Shown one piece after another: positions 1 to 8,109 of a DNA stretch of 32,592 bases; positions within the stretch are counted from its first letter, which is position 1, and every line of letters begins with the position of its first letter. The notes under the pieces were generated by a model. That model saw only the letters and a program-made list of their open reading frames with translations, ran no database searches and was not told where the DNA came from. Position numbers and translations under genes: made by a program. Origin of the DNA: an uncultured Nocardioides sp. (GTDB lineage: Bacteria; Actinomycetota; Actinomycetes; Propionibacteriales; Nocardioidaceae). Where the stretch lies: positions 1 to 32,592 of the forward strand of contig NZ_CANKYS010000021.1 in the NCBI RefSeq assembly GCF_947488025.1. Direction: 5' to 3'.

Positions 1-97
1 CGCGCAGCGGGATCGTCGCGCGGGACGCGCGCAGCGGGATCGTCGCGCGGGACGCGCGCAGCGGGATCGTCGCGCGGCACGCGCGCAGCGGGATCGG
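1..97. repeat. GC-rich 27-bp tandem repeat array (hairpin-repeat family, copy 1)
   Basis: About three and a half copies of a 27-bp unit run from the window edge; the unit core is GCGGGATCGTCGCGCGGGAC. Each unit holds a short inverted repeat (CGTC and GACG around a GC-rich centre) joined by a conserved GCGGGATC linker. The same family recurs inverted at 8110-8262 and, with a different stem, at 10303-10425. The array is cut by the window start, so its true length is unknown. No protein is proposed here. Confidence 0.85.
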
Positions 98-134
98 CTT
101 GCGAAACGTCACTGAGCTCTTCGCACTGAAGGCC

Positions 135-434
135 TCATGGGAGAACGCGCACATCCTCGGCGTGGTGACGACCGTGATCTACGATCCCGCCCTTCCAAAT
201 GAATCGCACCCTCTGATCGGCCATGAGAGATCGGTAGCCGTCGGCGACGATGTCGGAGTAGTGGACGAACAGCACCTCGCCGTCGTCAGCGGTGATTCTT
301 CCGTAGCCCTTCTCCTCCTTGAACCACCGCACCGTGCCGGTGCGGTCCACGCCAAGAAGCTCAGGCCGACGCATGTCCAAATCCTTGCTCACGCTCTGAG
401 CGTAGGCGGCCGCGACGGGCTCGCGTCTCTCCAT
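135..434 (-). CDS. cold-shock-domain protein
   Basis: A 99-residue protein. Residues from about 32 to the end form one cold-shock (OB-fold) domain, with GTVRWFKEEKGYGRI matching the RNP1 region and VLFVHYSDI matching RNP2. The family binds single-stranded RNA/DNA and acts as an RNA chaperone in the cytoplasm. Bacterial Csp proteins are usually 65-70 residues, so the first 30 or so residues are an extension. RNP1 has Arg where Phe is usual (KGYGRI against KGFGFI), so nucleic-acid stacking may be weaker. The ATG at 434 is the only clear start. It is a stand-alone gene between a repeat array and a broken nucleotidyltransferase gene. Confidence 0.85.
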   Translation of the reverse strand: MERREPVAAAYAQSVSKDLDMRRPELLGVDRTGTVRWFKEEKGYGRITADDGEVLFVHYSDIVADGYRSLMADQRVRFIWKGGIVDHGRHHAEDVRVLP

Positions 435-498
435 AAGGGATCCCGCATTGGCACGCCAAGCGAGCCATGAACTACCGCGGCTGTCGGACGAGATCCAT

Positions 499-632
499 TT
501 AGAGGTTCGTCAGCCAGGGATGGCCCGGTAGGGTTCGCTCCAGCCCGGCACGAAGCCAGACCCGTTGTCTCTGGTTGAGGTGGCGCAGCGTGCTTTCAAA
601 GTCGACCGCGTCTTTCTCGCGTAGGCCCTTAG
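499..632 (-). pseudogene. 3' end of IS-interrupted nucleotidyltransferase-fold gene
   Basis: On the minus strand, the bases after the CTTAG target duplication continue in frame from the fragment at 2291-2764. They read GLREKDAVDFESTLRHLNQ, then a Trp-rich tail ending HPWLTNL and a TAA at 499-501. This adds 42 residues after the motif LLYKAK, matching the KAK-xx-KDxxDF-HPWL tail known in this nucleotidyltransferase family. It has no start of its own and was separated from the rest of the gene by the IS1380-type element. Confidence 0.85.
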
Positions 633-2290
633 CCTCGATCCACCGATGAGCCGGGGCTGAGCGCGCGCCGTCTGTGACGAGTGGTCATCGGGTGTGTGGG
701 CGTGGCTGTTGGTCTGGCCTTGCTGCCAGGTCGTTCCGGGTTGGTCGTCGTGCCGGTGTCGGCGTGGGCGGTCAGGGTGTCGGTGTCGTTGGTGGTCCGC
801 AGGCGAGGTTGAACAGGTCGCTCCAGGCGGCCTCCCAGGGCCATCCGGTCGGGAGGTGCAGGGTCACTCGTCGCGCTGATGACGCGATCCGGGCGGGCAC
901 GGTGATCAGCTTGCGGCGGATGGTCGCGGTGGTGGCCTTGGCGAGTCCCGGGCCGGTGAGGGTCGCGGCTGCTCGGGTGAGGTTGAACGCCATGACGGCC
1001 AGCACCAGCCAGGCGGCGTTCGCGGTGAACTTGCCGGAGGGCAGGTGCGCCAGCGCTGCGTGCTTCAGGTCGGCGTGGACCTGTTCGATGACCGCGTGAC
1101 CGCGGTGGGTCTTGTCCGCGGCCACCGTGTCGGCCACGACCGGGTCGGTGGTAGTGAAGAACCCGTGGAAGCGCCAGGTGTCGAACAACGTCTCTTGGCC
1201 GGCCGTCTTCGCTGAGTTGAGGTCGGGGATCCGGCGCACGATCAGACGCCCGGGCACGTGGTTGGTCTTCTTCTGTGCCGCGAACGCGGTGAAGGGAATC
1301 TCGGCGACCTCTGCACGGGAGACCCACCGGCTGGACTGCTCGTCGTAGACGGCGTCGGTGTACTCGATGGGGGTCCAGGCGTCCTCGGGTATCGAGGAGA
1401 TCGCGGTCTTGATCCGGTTGTCCAGGCGCACGGTGACCGAGACGTCCGCACCTGCCTTGAGTGCGGCCGCGATGGTGGGGTGGCCGAAGAACGCTGAGTC
1501 GGCGCGCACCAAGGTCTTGGCATCCGTCATCGTGCCAATGGTCTTCAGGGCGTCGGCGACCAGCCGCTTCGCGCCGCGGGGTGAGCCACACGATCCCTTC
1601 CGCAGGCGTTGGGCCACGACCACCGGCGCGTTGTCCTTCGTGGACGCGACTGCGAGGAGGGCGTTGAGCCCCCGGACGCCGGAGTAGCCGTACCCCGAGC
1701 CCTGCTTGGCGTAGCCGTGGACCTCGATGATGGTGTCGTCGATGTCGACCATCACTCGACCGCTGCCGTCCGGCGAAGACGTCAGCGGCGTCTGGGCAGC
1801 CAGACGGGTGAGGAACCGGGAGGCGACTGCGTCGAGCTGACGGACGTGACCGAAGGTGAACGCGCGCAGGAACGAACCCAGTGTCGAGGGCGCGTAGGCG
1901 CCAGCGAAAACGCGGCCCATTCCGCCGTGGCGCAGCAGCGCCATGTCGTCGATGGAGTCCGCGCCGGCAACCATCCCGGCCACCAGCGAAGACACCTTCG
2001 ACCCGGCGTTGGCGCCCTTGTCGGTCGGGACCGACAGGTGCTGCTGGGCCAGTTCCTCCAGGCCGGCGGACCGGGCCAACGCGAGGACTGGGACCAGCCC
2101 GGCCGACGACACGAGATTGGGATCATCGAACACTGCAGAGGTCGCGCGAGGCGTGTGGCAAAGTTGCATCTACGAGATGCCCTTCGTGGTGGTGGAAAAC
2201 GGTCCCTGAAGAAGTCCGATTTTCCCAGCACGTAAGGGCATTCTCACTTCACGACGCGCTCACCCGACCAACCTCATCGGTGGATCGAGG
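633..2290 (-). mobile_element. IS1380-family insertion sequence, complete, 1658 bp
   Basis: The ends are an 18-bp perfect inverted repeat, CCTCGATCCACCGATGAG at 633-650 and its complement at 2273-2290. The element is flanked on both sides by CTTAG (628-632 and 2291-2295), a 5-bp target duplication. It encodes one transposase on the minus strand. Length, CC termini and a 4-5 bp duplication fit the IS1380 family. It sits inside a nucleotidyltransferase-fold gene, whose reading frame is restored exactly when the element and one CTTAG copy are removed. The intact ends and transposase suggest a recent insertion. Confidence 0.93.
772..2169 (-). CDS. IS1380-family transposase
   Basis: A 465-residue DDE transposase, full length for the family (about 450-470). 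Visible acidic motifs are MVDIDDTIIEVHGYAKQG (Asp around 142-144), LVRADSAFF (Asp224), and VIEQVHADLKHAALAHLP with Glu at about 360. The conserved GYGYSGVRGLNALLAV block follows the first Asp. The protein cuts and joins the ends of its own element (633-2290). Start is ATG at 2169, about 120 bp inside the right end. No frameshift or stop is seen, so it is probably functional. Confidence 0.93.
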   Translation of the reverse strand: MQLCHTPRATSAVFDDPNLVSSAGLVPVLALARSAGLEELAQQHLSVPTDKGANAGSKVSSLVAGMVAGADSIDDMALLRHGGMGRVFAGAYAPSTLGSFLRAFTFGHVRQLDAVASRFLTRLAAQTPLTSSPDGSGRVMVDIDDTIIEVHGYAKQGSGYGYSGVRGLNALLAVASTKDNAPVVVAQRLRKGSCGSPRGAKRLVADALKTIGTMTDAKTLVRADSAFFGHPTIAAALKAGADVSVTVRLDNRIKTAISSIPEDAWTPIEYTDAVYDEQSSRWVSRAEVAEIPFTAFAAQKKTNHVPGRLIVRRIPDLNSAKTAGQETLFDTWRFHGFFTTTDPVVADTVAADKTHRGHAVIEQVHADLKHAALAHLPSGKFTANAAWLVLAVMAFNLTRAAATLTGPGLAKATTATIRRKLITVPARIASSARRVTLHLPTGWPWEAAWSDLFNLACGPPTTPTP

Positions 2291-2764
2291 CTTAGCCTTG
2301 TATAGCAACTGGATCTCGGGCTGGAGATAGCGAATCCCATCGCGCTGCCACAACGCGTCGCGCATCGCCATGCTCATGGACTCGTCCCGCTTGTACACCC
2401 ACCGCTCTGTCGTGCCGGGAACAAGCAGGATGTCGAACTCCCACGGCTGCATCGCCGCACACCGGGTCCACACCTGTCCGCAGCCTGGCGGGAGAACGTC
2501 GTCGGGCGCGCCGTCCGGGTCGTCTTCGGGGAGCAGCGGGCCGAGCGCGCCACCCGTCGCTGTCCAGACATCGAGCTGACCGGCGAGGTGCCTTCTGAGC
2601 ACGGGAAGGTCGTCACGCAGAACGCTTACATCAGTGTCCTCGTGCTCGCGCACCACGCCGGTGAACGCCTCCAGAGCCCAGCCGCCAGCTATCCACCACA
2701 CGCCTGGGTAGCCGTCCATGAGCGCGGCTACGTCCGTCGGCGTGCGCCTAGCTGTACTGACCAC
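2249..2764 (-). pseudogene. nucleotidyltransferase-fold protein, central fragment between two IS elements
   Basis: The open frame reads 171 residues, but its first 6 codons lie in the IS481 end and target duplication and its last 13 lie in the IS1380 end, so only 2291-2746 is native. The core WWIAGGWALEAFTG followed by HEDTDVSVLRDD is the GG-W...DxD nucleotide-transfer motif of aminoglycoside/lincosamide nucleotidyltransferase-like proteins. LQPEIQLLYKAK near the end is typical of the family. Joining 3888-3829, 2746-2291 and 627-499 gives one uninterrupted 214-residue protein. The substrate is unknown; relatives include antibiotic-modifying enzymes and AbiEii-type toxins, but nothing here decides. 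Broken as it stands. Confidence 0.85.
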
Positions 2765-3719
2765 ACAGGTTGGGCACGAGGTCGGCTGGTGACTTGCCGC
2801 TGAGTGCGGTGTGGCCGCGGTGGTGATTGTAGGTGTGGAGCCAGTCGGCGAAGAGGGCTGCTCGCTCGGACTCTGAGGCGTAGGGCCTCGCGTAGGCCCA
2901 TTCCTCGAGTGTGGTCCGGTTGAACCGCTCGACCTTGCCGTTGGTCTGGGGTCGGTAGGGCCGGGTGCGCTTGTGGGTCACATCGCCCAGACTCTCGGCG
3001 AAGAGCTTGGACCGGTAGCAGGCTCCGTTGTCGGTCAAGACCCGTTGCACGGTGATCCCGACGGATGCGAAGTAGGCGTTGGCGCGCGTCCAGAACCCGG
3101 CCGCCGTCTCCTTGCGCTCGTCGGTGAGGAGCTCGCTGTAGGCCAGACGGGTGCAGTCATCGACGGCGTTGTGGATGTACCAATAGCCCATCCCGCGGCG
3201 TCGGTCGCGCTTGCCCACGGCACGTCCGAGGACCTTGTGGCCGCCCCCGTCGGGAATCCGGCCGAGCTTCTTGATGTCGACGTGCACCAGCTCGCCCGGG
3301 TTGGCCCACTCGTAGCGCCTCACATTGCGCCGCACTGATCGCAGCCGGACGCCGGTGGCGGGGTCGGTCCATGCCAGGGGTGGGCACCCATAGCGGCGCA
3401 GGATCTTGTGCACGGTCGAGGGCTGCAGGCCGAGTCGATAGGCGATCCGTGCCGGCCCCCAGCGGCGCGTGACGCGCATGCCGATGACGCGCCGCTCCAC
3501 ACGAGACGGGGTTCGGCGCGGGGAGGTCTTGGGGCGTGAGGAGCGATCGACCATCTCGGCCGCGCCGTTGAGTCGATACCGGTCGGCCCACCGCTTCGCG
3601 GTGGTGACCGAGCAGTTCCACCGCTCGGCCGCTCGCCGCAAGGTCCACTTCTTGTCGACGACGAGCTTGGCCAGGCGCAGACGTCCGGCTGGGGTGAGCT
3701 GAGCGTTAGCGTGGGACAC
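2748..3719 (-). CDS. IS481-family transposase
   Basis: About 323 residues from GTG at 3719, chosen because GGAGG lies 7 nt upstream; the frame is open further, to 3764. An N-terminal helix-turn-helix (TLRRAAERWNCSVTTAKRWADRYR) is followed by an rve-type integrase core: VHVDIKKLGRIP (Asp), RVLTDNGACYRS (Asp), and TNGKVERFNRTTLEEWAY (Glu). It moves its own element. The stop codon TAG (2748-2750) lies outside the IS terminus, inside the CCTAGC target duplication, so translation ends on target DNA. A 15-bp inverted repeat overlaps the ribosome-binding site. Confidence 0.92.
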   Translation of the reverse strand: MSHANAQLTPAGRLRLAKLVVDKKWTLRRAAERWNCSVTTAKRWADRYRLNGAAEMVDRSSRPKTSPRRTPSRVERRVIGMRVTRRWGPARIAYRLGLQPSTVHKILRRYGCPPLAWTDPATGVRLRSVRRNVRRYEWANPGELVHVDIKKLGRIPDGGGHKVLGRAVGKRDRRRGMGYWYIHNAVDDCTRLAYSELLTDERKETAAGFWTRANAYFASVGITVQRVLTDNGACYRSKLFAESLGDVTHKRTRPYRPQTNGKVERFNRTTLEEWAYARPYASESERAALFADWLHTYNHHRGHTALSGKSPADLVPNLCGQYS

Positions 3720-3828
3720 GAAGACCTCCGAGGTTTGAGGAGTGGTTGCGTGGTAGCTCCACACCTCACTCGGAGGTCTTCGTCATCGTCCAGCAGGCAC
3801 GCCGTACCTAACGTCCGTGGTCAGTACA
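2753..3828 (-). mobile_element. IS481-family insertion sequence, complete, 1076 bp
   Basis: The ends begin TGTACTGACCAC (2753-2764) and finish with its perfect complement GTGGTCAGTACA (3817-3828); homology continues imperfectly to about 29 bp. It is flanked by the direct repeat CCTAGC at 2747-2752 and 3829-3834, a 6-bp target duplication. TGT...ACA termini, one DDE transposase frame and about 1.1 kb size are IS481 hallmarks. It interrupts codons near the N-terminus of the same nucleotidyltransferase gene that carries the IS1380-type element. Confidence 0.93.
3718..3783 (-). promoter_or_regulatory. 15-bp inverted repeat covering the IS481 transposase ribosome-binding site
   Basis: ACGAAGACCTCCGAG at 3718-3732 is repeated as its exact complement at 3769-3783, with 36 bp between. 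In the transcript the downstream arm carries the GGAGG used by the GTG at 3719. The upstream arm carries the matching CCTCC, so a folded RNA would hide the ribosome-binding site. Hairpin masking of transposase initiation from read-through transcripts is known in other IS families; its action here is inference. Confidence 0.6.
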
Positions 3829-3888
3829 CCTAGCCCACGGGCCGTATAGGCGCCGGAAGTCTTCCTTGCGCAAGTCGTTGATACCCAC
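3829..3888 (-). pseudogene. 5' end of IS-interrupted nucleotidyltransferase-fold gene
   Basis: Reading the minus strand from a GTG at 3888 gives VGINDLRKEDFRRLYGPWAR, which joins in frame to RTPTDVAALMDGYPGVWW of the central fragment once the IS481 element and one CCTAGC copy are removed. The frame is closed upstream by TGA at 3928-3930, so the start lies in this stretch; no good ribosome-binding site is visible before the GTG. It is too short to be found alone and was recognised only from frame continuity across the insertion. Confidence 0.7.
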
Positions 3889-4501
3889 GCGGGCAGCGTA
3901 CGGGCCAGCGGCAGGGATTCCCCGGCCTCACCGGACGAGCAGTGGGCAGCCAGCGCCGCAGCCGCATGGTCCCGCCTCGGCCGCCATCCACGCCGCCTAC
4001 ATCGCCTCGGCCGGGAAACCTCCGGCCACCGCACCGACGACCTCGGCCGACGCCTTCGCCCTTGCCGCCCACCACGGCGACGAACACGTCATCAAGCTGG
4101 CCGACACCGCGATAGACGCCTACTCCTGGACAGGCGACGACCTCACACAGCAGTCCAGACGGCCGCCGTCCACATCAAACGCGAGTAGTCCGGTACTGCG
4201 GCATAGGCCGACCAATACGCCGGGTCCAGATCCGGCCCTTCCGCAAGGCGGAACGACGACCGGCAACTCCTCGCGCTCCCCATGCCCCGGACCGTCTCTG
4301 AGAGGATCCGTCATCGGTACGCGCACTCAACGCCAGCCGGACTTACAACCCGCCCCAGCACGCCGGCACCTAACACGACTTCGCATCACGATCACACGCA
4401 TCGAGGACTACGCGGCGGCCGGAGCGGCACCGTTGTGCTTCGACCGCCGCGCTCGCTCCGGCTACCCCACGACTCCAGCGGTGGCGTGACTCAGCCGGTG
4501 G
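3889..4501 (+). other. gene-poor stretch with decayed coding sequence
   Basis: No intact gene is supported here. On the plus strand, pieces in different frames look protein-like: EQWAASAAAAW near 3938-3972 in one frame, then AAIHAAYIASAG and DAFALAAHHGDEHVIKLADTAIDAYSWTGDD at about 3980-4143 in another. Together they suggest a gene broken by a shift near 3975-3980 and by later decay. I do not recognise the family. The rest up to the serine hydrolase terminator side shows no motif I can name. Confidence 0.4.
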
Positions 4502-5677
4502 TCAGAGTGCCGTGTACAACGCCTTCTCGAAGTCGCCGTAGAGCTTCCAGGCCTCATGCTCAGTGATGAAGGGCAGCGAGTTGGTGTAGATCGAGGCGCA
4601 GATCCCGGTGCTCCGGTCGATGAAGAAGTGGGTGTTGAACAGACCGGCCCAGGCGCCGCTGCCTGCCTTGCGGCCGCCGGGTGAGTCGGCGCCGTTGAGC
4701 ATCAGGCCGTAGCCCCACTTCCAGCCGGGACCGGCGTGGAGCGTGTCGGTGATCGCCGGGTCGGCGGTTGCGATCTCGGCGGGGAAGTCGAGGTCGCCGA
4801 TCTGGTTGCTGAACGCCGCGTCGACGGTGCCCTCCTCGAGGATGCGGGTGCCGTCGAGCTCCCCGCCGCGGAGCAGGGCGCGCTCGAAGCGGATGTAGTC
4901 GCGCGGGGTGGAGTAGAGGCCGTGGCCGCCGGCCCACCAGTCGGGCTCGGGGTTGAGGATGCTGCCGGCCGAGCCCCACGACCCGTCCTCGCCCTTGACG
5001 TGGACCGTCACCGCGTTGTCGCGCTGGGCGTCGCTGGGGTGGAAGGTCGTGTTGCTCATGCCCAGGGGGCCGGCGATGCCCTCCTCGATCACCTCATCGA
5101 GCTGCTTCCCAGCCACCGCCTCGACGACCCGGCCGAGCCAGTCGGTGTTGATCCCGTAGACGAACTTCTCGCCGGGGTGCGCGGTCATGGGCGCCTTGAA
5201 GGCGTCCATCGAGCCCGGCACCACGTTGGGGATCCCGGTCGCCGCTTCGTACTTCACGAGGTCGTCGTTCCAGAACCAGTAGCCCAAGCCGCTGGTGTGG
5301 GTCACAAGCTGGTGGACGGTCGGCGGAGTACGTGGAGCGACCAGGATCGGCTCGTCGCCGTCCCAGCCTTCAAGGACCCTCACGTCCGCGAAGTCCGGCA
5401 CGTAGTCCGCGACGGGGGCGTCGAAGTCGAGGTCGCCCCGCTCCTTCTGCTGCAGGGCGGCGGTGGTGCACACCATCTTGGTCATGGACATGATCCGGAA
5501 CTGGGTAGACGTCCCGACCGGGTCGTCGGACTCGCCGGCGATCCGCACGCCAGCCCCACCCTCGTAGAAGACGCCGTCGGCATCCGCGGCGATGGCGGCG
5601 ACGTGCGGCACCGCCCCGTTGTCCACGCCCTGCCGAAGCACGGCGTCGATCGCCGCGCCGTCGATGGTCCTCGTCAT
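4502..5677 (-). CDS. serine hydrolase, beta-lactamase/EstB-like family
   Basis: A 391-residue protein of the class C beta-lactamase-related fold, which includes esterases, D-aminopeptidases and penicillin-binding proteins. The SxxK nucleophile motif is S64-M-T-K67, the second motif is Y174-G-I-N177, and the C-terminal GSGAWAGLFNTHFFID block (about 339-354) matches the third active-site segment, usually WGG. There is no signal peptide, so it is probably cytoplasmic. ATG at 5677 has GAGGAGG 7 nt upstream. It is transcribed away from the alpha/beta hydrolase gene at 5868. An ester-hydrolase role is more likely than true beta-lactam hydrolysis, but the substrate cannot be told from sequence. Confidence 0.88.
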   Translation of the reverse strand: MTRTIDGAAIDAVLRQGVDNGAVPHVAAIAADADGVFYEGGAGVRIAGESDDPVGTSTQFRIMSMTKMVCTTAALQQKERGDLDFDAPVADYVPDFADVRVLEGWDGDEPILVAPRTPPTVHQLVTHTSGLGYWFWNDDLVKYEAATGIPNVVPGSMDAFKAPMTAHPGEKFVYGINTDWLGRVVEAVAGKQLDEVIEEGIAGPLGMSNTTFHPSDAQRDNAVTVHVKGEDGSWGSAGSILNPEPDWWAGGHGLYSTPRDYIRFERALLRGGELDGTRILEEGTVDAAFSNQIGDLDFPAEIATADPAITDTLHAGPGWKWGYGLMLNGADSPGGRKAGSGAWAGLFNTHFFIDRSTGICASIYTNSLPFITEHEAWKLYGDFEKALYTAL

Positions 5678-5867
5678 GATGCGTCCTCCTCGTGGTGGGC
5701 GCCGGCGTTACCGGTCGCTGTGGCTCACCGTGCTCCTCCGGCGGCGCGCAGGGAACCGCCGTCGCGACGCAGTTCGGTGTGCTCGGACCGCCATCTGGCG
5801 GGTCGCATCTCGCGAGTTGCACATTCGTCGGGTCGACCCCTGTCGCGGACGTCCGTCCGGGGCTAGC

Positions 5868-6839
5868 GTGACGAGGGTGACGAACGTCGTACGCCCCGAG
5901 TTCGACCCCGAGCTCAAGGCCGGACTGGCCATCGTGGGGGGCATGTTCCCGCCCACGATCACGCCCGACCTCATCGACTTCATGCGGGTGTCCTACGCCT
6001 CGGCCCCACTCGACGACCTCCTCGCCGAGCGCGGGATCGGACGGGTCGACCTAGAGGTGCCGGGGCACGAGGGGACTGCCTTGGCCGTCTCGGTGCTGCG
6101 ACCGGCCGGGGCCACCTCCGGTCGCCCCGGAGTCCTCTACGCCCACTCCGGCGGGCTGATGTTCGGCGACCGGTTCAGCGGCATCGACCTGGTCCTCGAC
6201 TGGGTGGACCGGCTGGGCGTGGTCATGGTGACCGTCGAATACCGCCTCGCCCCCGAGTTCCCCGATCCCTATCCCCGCGAGGACATGTACGCCGCCCTCG
6301 AGTGGACCGCTTCCCACTGCGAGGACCTCGGGATCCGCTCCGACCGGCTGCTCGTGGCCGGAGCGAGTGCCGGTGGCGGGCTGGCCGCCGGCCTCGCCCT
6401 CGCTGCACGCGACCGTGGGGGACCGCGGCTGTGCGGCCAGGTGCTCGACTACCCGATGCTCGACGACCGGGGCACCACAGCGTCGACAGGTCAGTTCGAC
6501 GGGATCGGCGTGTGGGACCGGGTGAGCAACGAGACCGGCTGGGGCGCCCTGCTCGGGGCGCAGCGAGGAGGCGATCAGGTGTCGCCGTACGCCGCACCGT
6601 CGCGGGCCGACGACCTGTCGGGGCTCCCGCCGGCCTTCATCGACGTCGGGGCCGCCGAGATCTTCCGCGACGAGGCCATCGACTATGCCGACGCCATCTG
6701 GCGGGCCGGCGGCAACGCCGAGCTGCACGTGTGGGCAGGCGCGTTCCACGCCTGCGACATCTTCGCCCCGCACACAGCAGTCGGGCGCTCGATGATCCAG
6801 GCGCGCGACACGTGGGTGGAGAAGATCCTCGGTGACTGA
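5868..6839 (+). CDS. alpha/beta hydrolase, hormone-sensitive-lipase type
   Basis: 323 residues from GTG at 5868 (GTG at 5877 is an alternative; neither has a strong ribosome-binding site). The nucleophile elbow is G165-A-S167-A-G169, the oxyanion motif is H93-S-G-G instead of the usual HGGG, and the acid and base are probably D268 and H294 (GAFHACD). This is the family of short-chain carboxylesterases. It is followed 17 bp downstream by a PucR-like regulator in the same direction and faces the serine hydrolase across a 190-bp divergent promoter region. Two hydrolases plus a regulator suggest a small ester-breakdown locus; substrate unknown. Confidence 0.88.
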   Translation: MTRVTNVVRPEFDPELKAGLAIVGGMFPPTITPDLIDFMRVSYASAPLDDLLAERGIGRVDLEVPGHEGTALAVSVLRPAGATSGRPGVLYAHSGGLMFGDRFSGIDLVLDWVDRLGVVMVTVEYRLAPEFPDPYPREDMYAALEWTASHCEDLGIRSDRLLVAGASAGGGLAAGLALAARDRGGPRLCGQVLDYPMLDDRGTTASTGQFDGIGVWDRVSNETGWGALLGAQRGGDQVSPYAAPSRADDLSGLPPAFIDVGAAEIFRDEAIDYADAIWRAGGNAELHVWAGAFHACDIFAPHTAVGRSMIQARDTWVEKILGD

Positions 6840-6856
6840 GCGGGAGAAGAGCTGAC

Positions 6857-7906
6857 GTGCAGGAGCTGTTGGGCCGCATCGCGCGTCTCGATCCCAGCGC
6901 CAGTCTGGGGTTGCGGGTGATCGCCTGTTTCGACGAGCTGGTCGTCGGCAACGTCAACACGCGTGGCCTCCTCGCCGCCGCTGCATCGCTGGCCGGGTGC
7001 TCGGCCGGCTTCCGCCAGGAGCACCCGCGTCGGGTGCTGCGCGTGAGTCCGCGCGGGAGCGTGGTGGACGGTGATCCGCCCGAGCTCGACGCCGAGTTCA
7101 TGGCCCCCGCCTCGGATGGCCTGGTCGTCTGGCTCGAGCGCGAGGGTGAGGCGCTGCCCAACGACGCGATCACACTTGAACGGCTCGCGCTGGCTGTCCG
7201 GATTCGGCACGGTCGCGGTCGGCGCGACCACGACAACCGGCGCCACCTCGGGCTGCTCACCGACCTCGACGTGGCCGCGGAGGAGAGGATCGCCGCGGCG
7301 GTCGCCCTCGGTCTCAGCGCCACCGGTCGCTACCGCGTGGCGGCCGCGCCGCTGTTCGCCGTGTGGGTGCGCCACCCGGACGGTCCGGAGGACGTCATTC
7401 CCACCCGGCACGGGCCCATCCACGCGATCGTCCTGCCCGAGTCCTACGACGCGTTCGAGGCCAGTCCCTGCGGGGTCGGGATGGTCAGCTCGGTCGACGA
7501 GCTCCACCACTCGTTCCGCACCGCGATGGTCGCGCTCCGGTTGTGCGCACCACCGGACGACGGCCTCGTCTGCGCCGACGTCTACGGCGGACTGATCGAC
7601 ATGCTGGCCGACACCCCGGAGGACGCTCACCAGCCCGATGTCGCGCGGATGGATGACGTGGCGAAGCACCCGTGGGGTCTCACGACGGTGGCTGCCATCT
7701 TGGCGACCCAGTCGGTGCGCGAGGCAGCGCGCCGGGCTGGAGTACACCACAGCACGCTGAGCACCCGGGTGGATGTCATCTCCGCTGCCCTGGGCTTCGA
7801 CCCGCTCGACGGGTTCGGTCGTGCCCGCCTCGGCCTGGCCTACCTCAGCCACCGCCTGCGCCGCTCGAAGGTGCTCGATCTACCTGCGCCACCCTTCGGC
7901 ACCTGA
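6857..7906 (+). CDS. PucR-like helix-turn-helix transcriptional regulator
   Basis: 349 residues. The C-terminal third carries a PucR-type helix-turn-helix: LATQSVREAARRAGVHHSTLSTRVDVISAALGFDP (about 275-315), followed by LDGFGRARLGLAYLSHRLR. The N-terminal two thirds has no motif I can name and probably senses a ligand. GTG at 6857 is chosen because GGGAGAAG lies 7-15 bases upstream. It sits 17 bp after the alpha/beta hydrolase stop, so the two are likely cotranscribed and this protein probably controls the hydrolase locus. Confidence 0.78.
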   Translation: MQELLGRIARLDPSASLGLRVIACFDELVVGNVNTRGLLAAAASLAGCSAGFRQEHPRRVLRVSPRGSVVDGDPPELDAEFMAPASDGLVVWLEREGEALPNDAITLERLALAVRIRHGRGRRDHDNRRHLGLLTDLDVAAEERIAAAVALGLSATGRYRVAAAPLFAVWVRHPDGPEDVIPTRHGPIHAIVLPESYDAFEASPCGVGMVSSVDELHHSFRTAMVALRLCAPPDDGLVCADVYGGLIDMLADTPEDAHQPDVARMDDVAKHPWGLTTVAAILATQSVREAARRAGVHHSTLSTRVDVISAALGFDPLDGFGRARLGLAYLSHRLRRSKVLDLPAPPFGT

Positions 7907-8109
7907 CGAAATCGCGACACCGGCCGAGGCGACGCCGGTCGACACGATTGGTCAATCGGTTGATAAGCCACGTTACGGGCACTGACCGAGCGAGGGCCCA
8001 TTCTCGCTGCGACGACATCCTGGCTGCTCCCGCTCGCCGGCATGTCTAGACGTCCCCGTTTGGCGAACCGCCCGCGGTCATGCGTGCGCGCCGTCGACAA
8101 TCGGGACGG
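7907..8109. other. intergenic stretch before the repeat array
   Basis: About 200 bp without a supported gene between the PucR-like regulator and the hairpin-repeat array. Nothing in it resembles an RNA gene, a clear terminator or an insertion end. Confidence 0.5.

Noticed and set aside
1..97. CRISPR array
   Set aside because: The 27-bp units are contiguous with no unique spacers, and no cas gene is present. The same applies to 8110-8262 and 10303-10425.
4502..5677. True beta-lactamase resistance gene
   Set aside because: The fold is shared with many esterases and peptidases. There is no signal peptide, and the third motif is not KTG.
4736..5866. 376-residue plus-strand protein opposite the serine hydrolase
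   Set aside because: Antisense shadow of a gene with clear SxxK and YxN motifs; its own sequence has no coherent motif.
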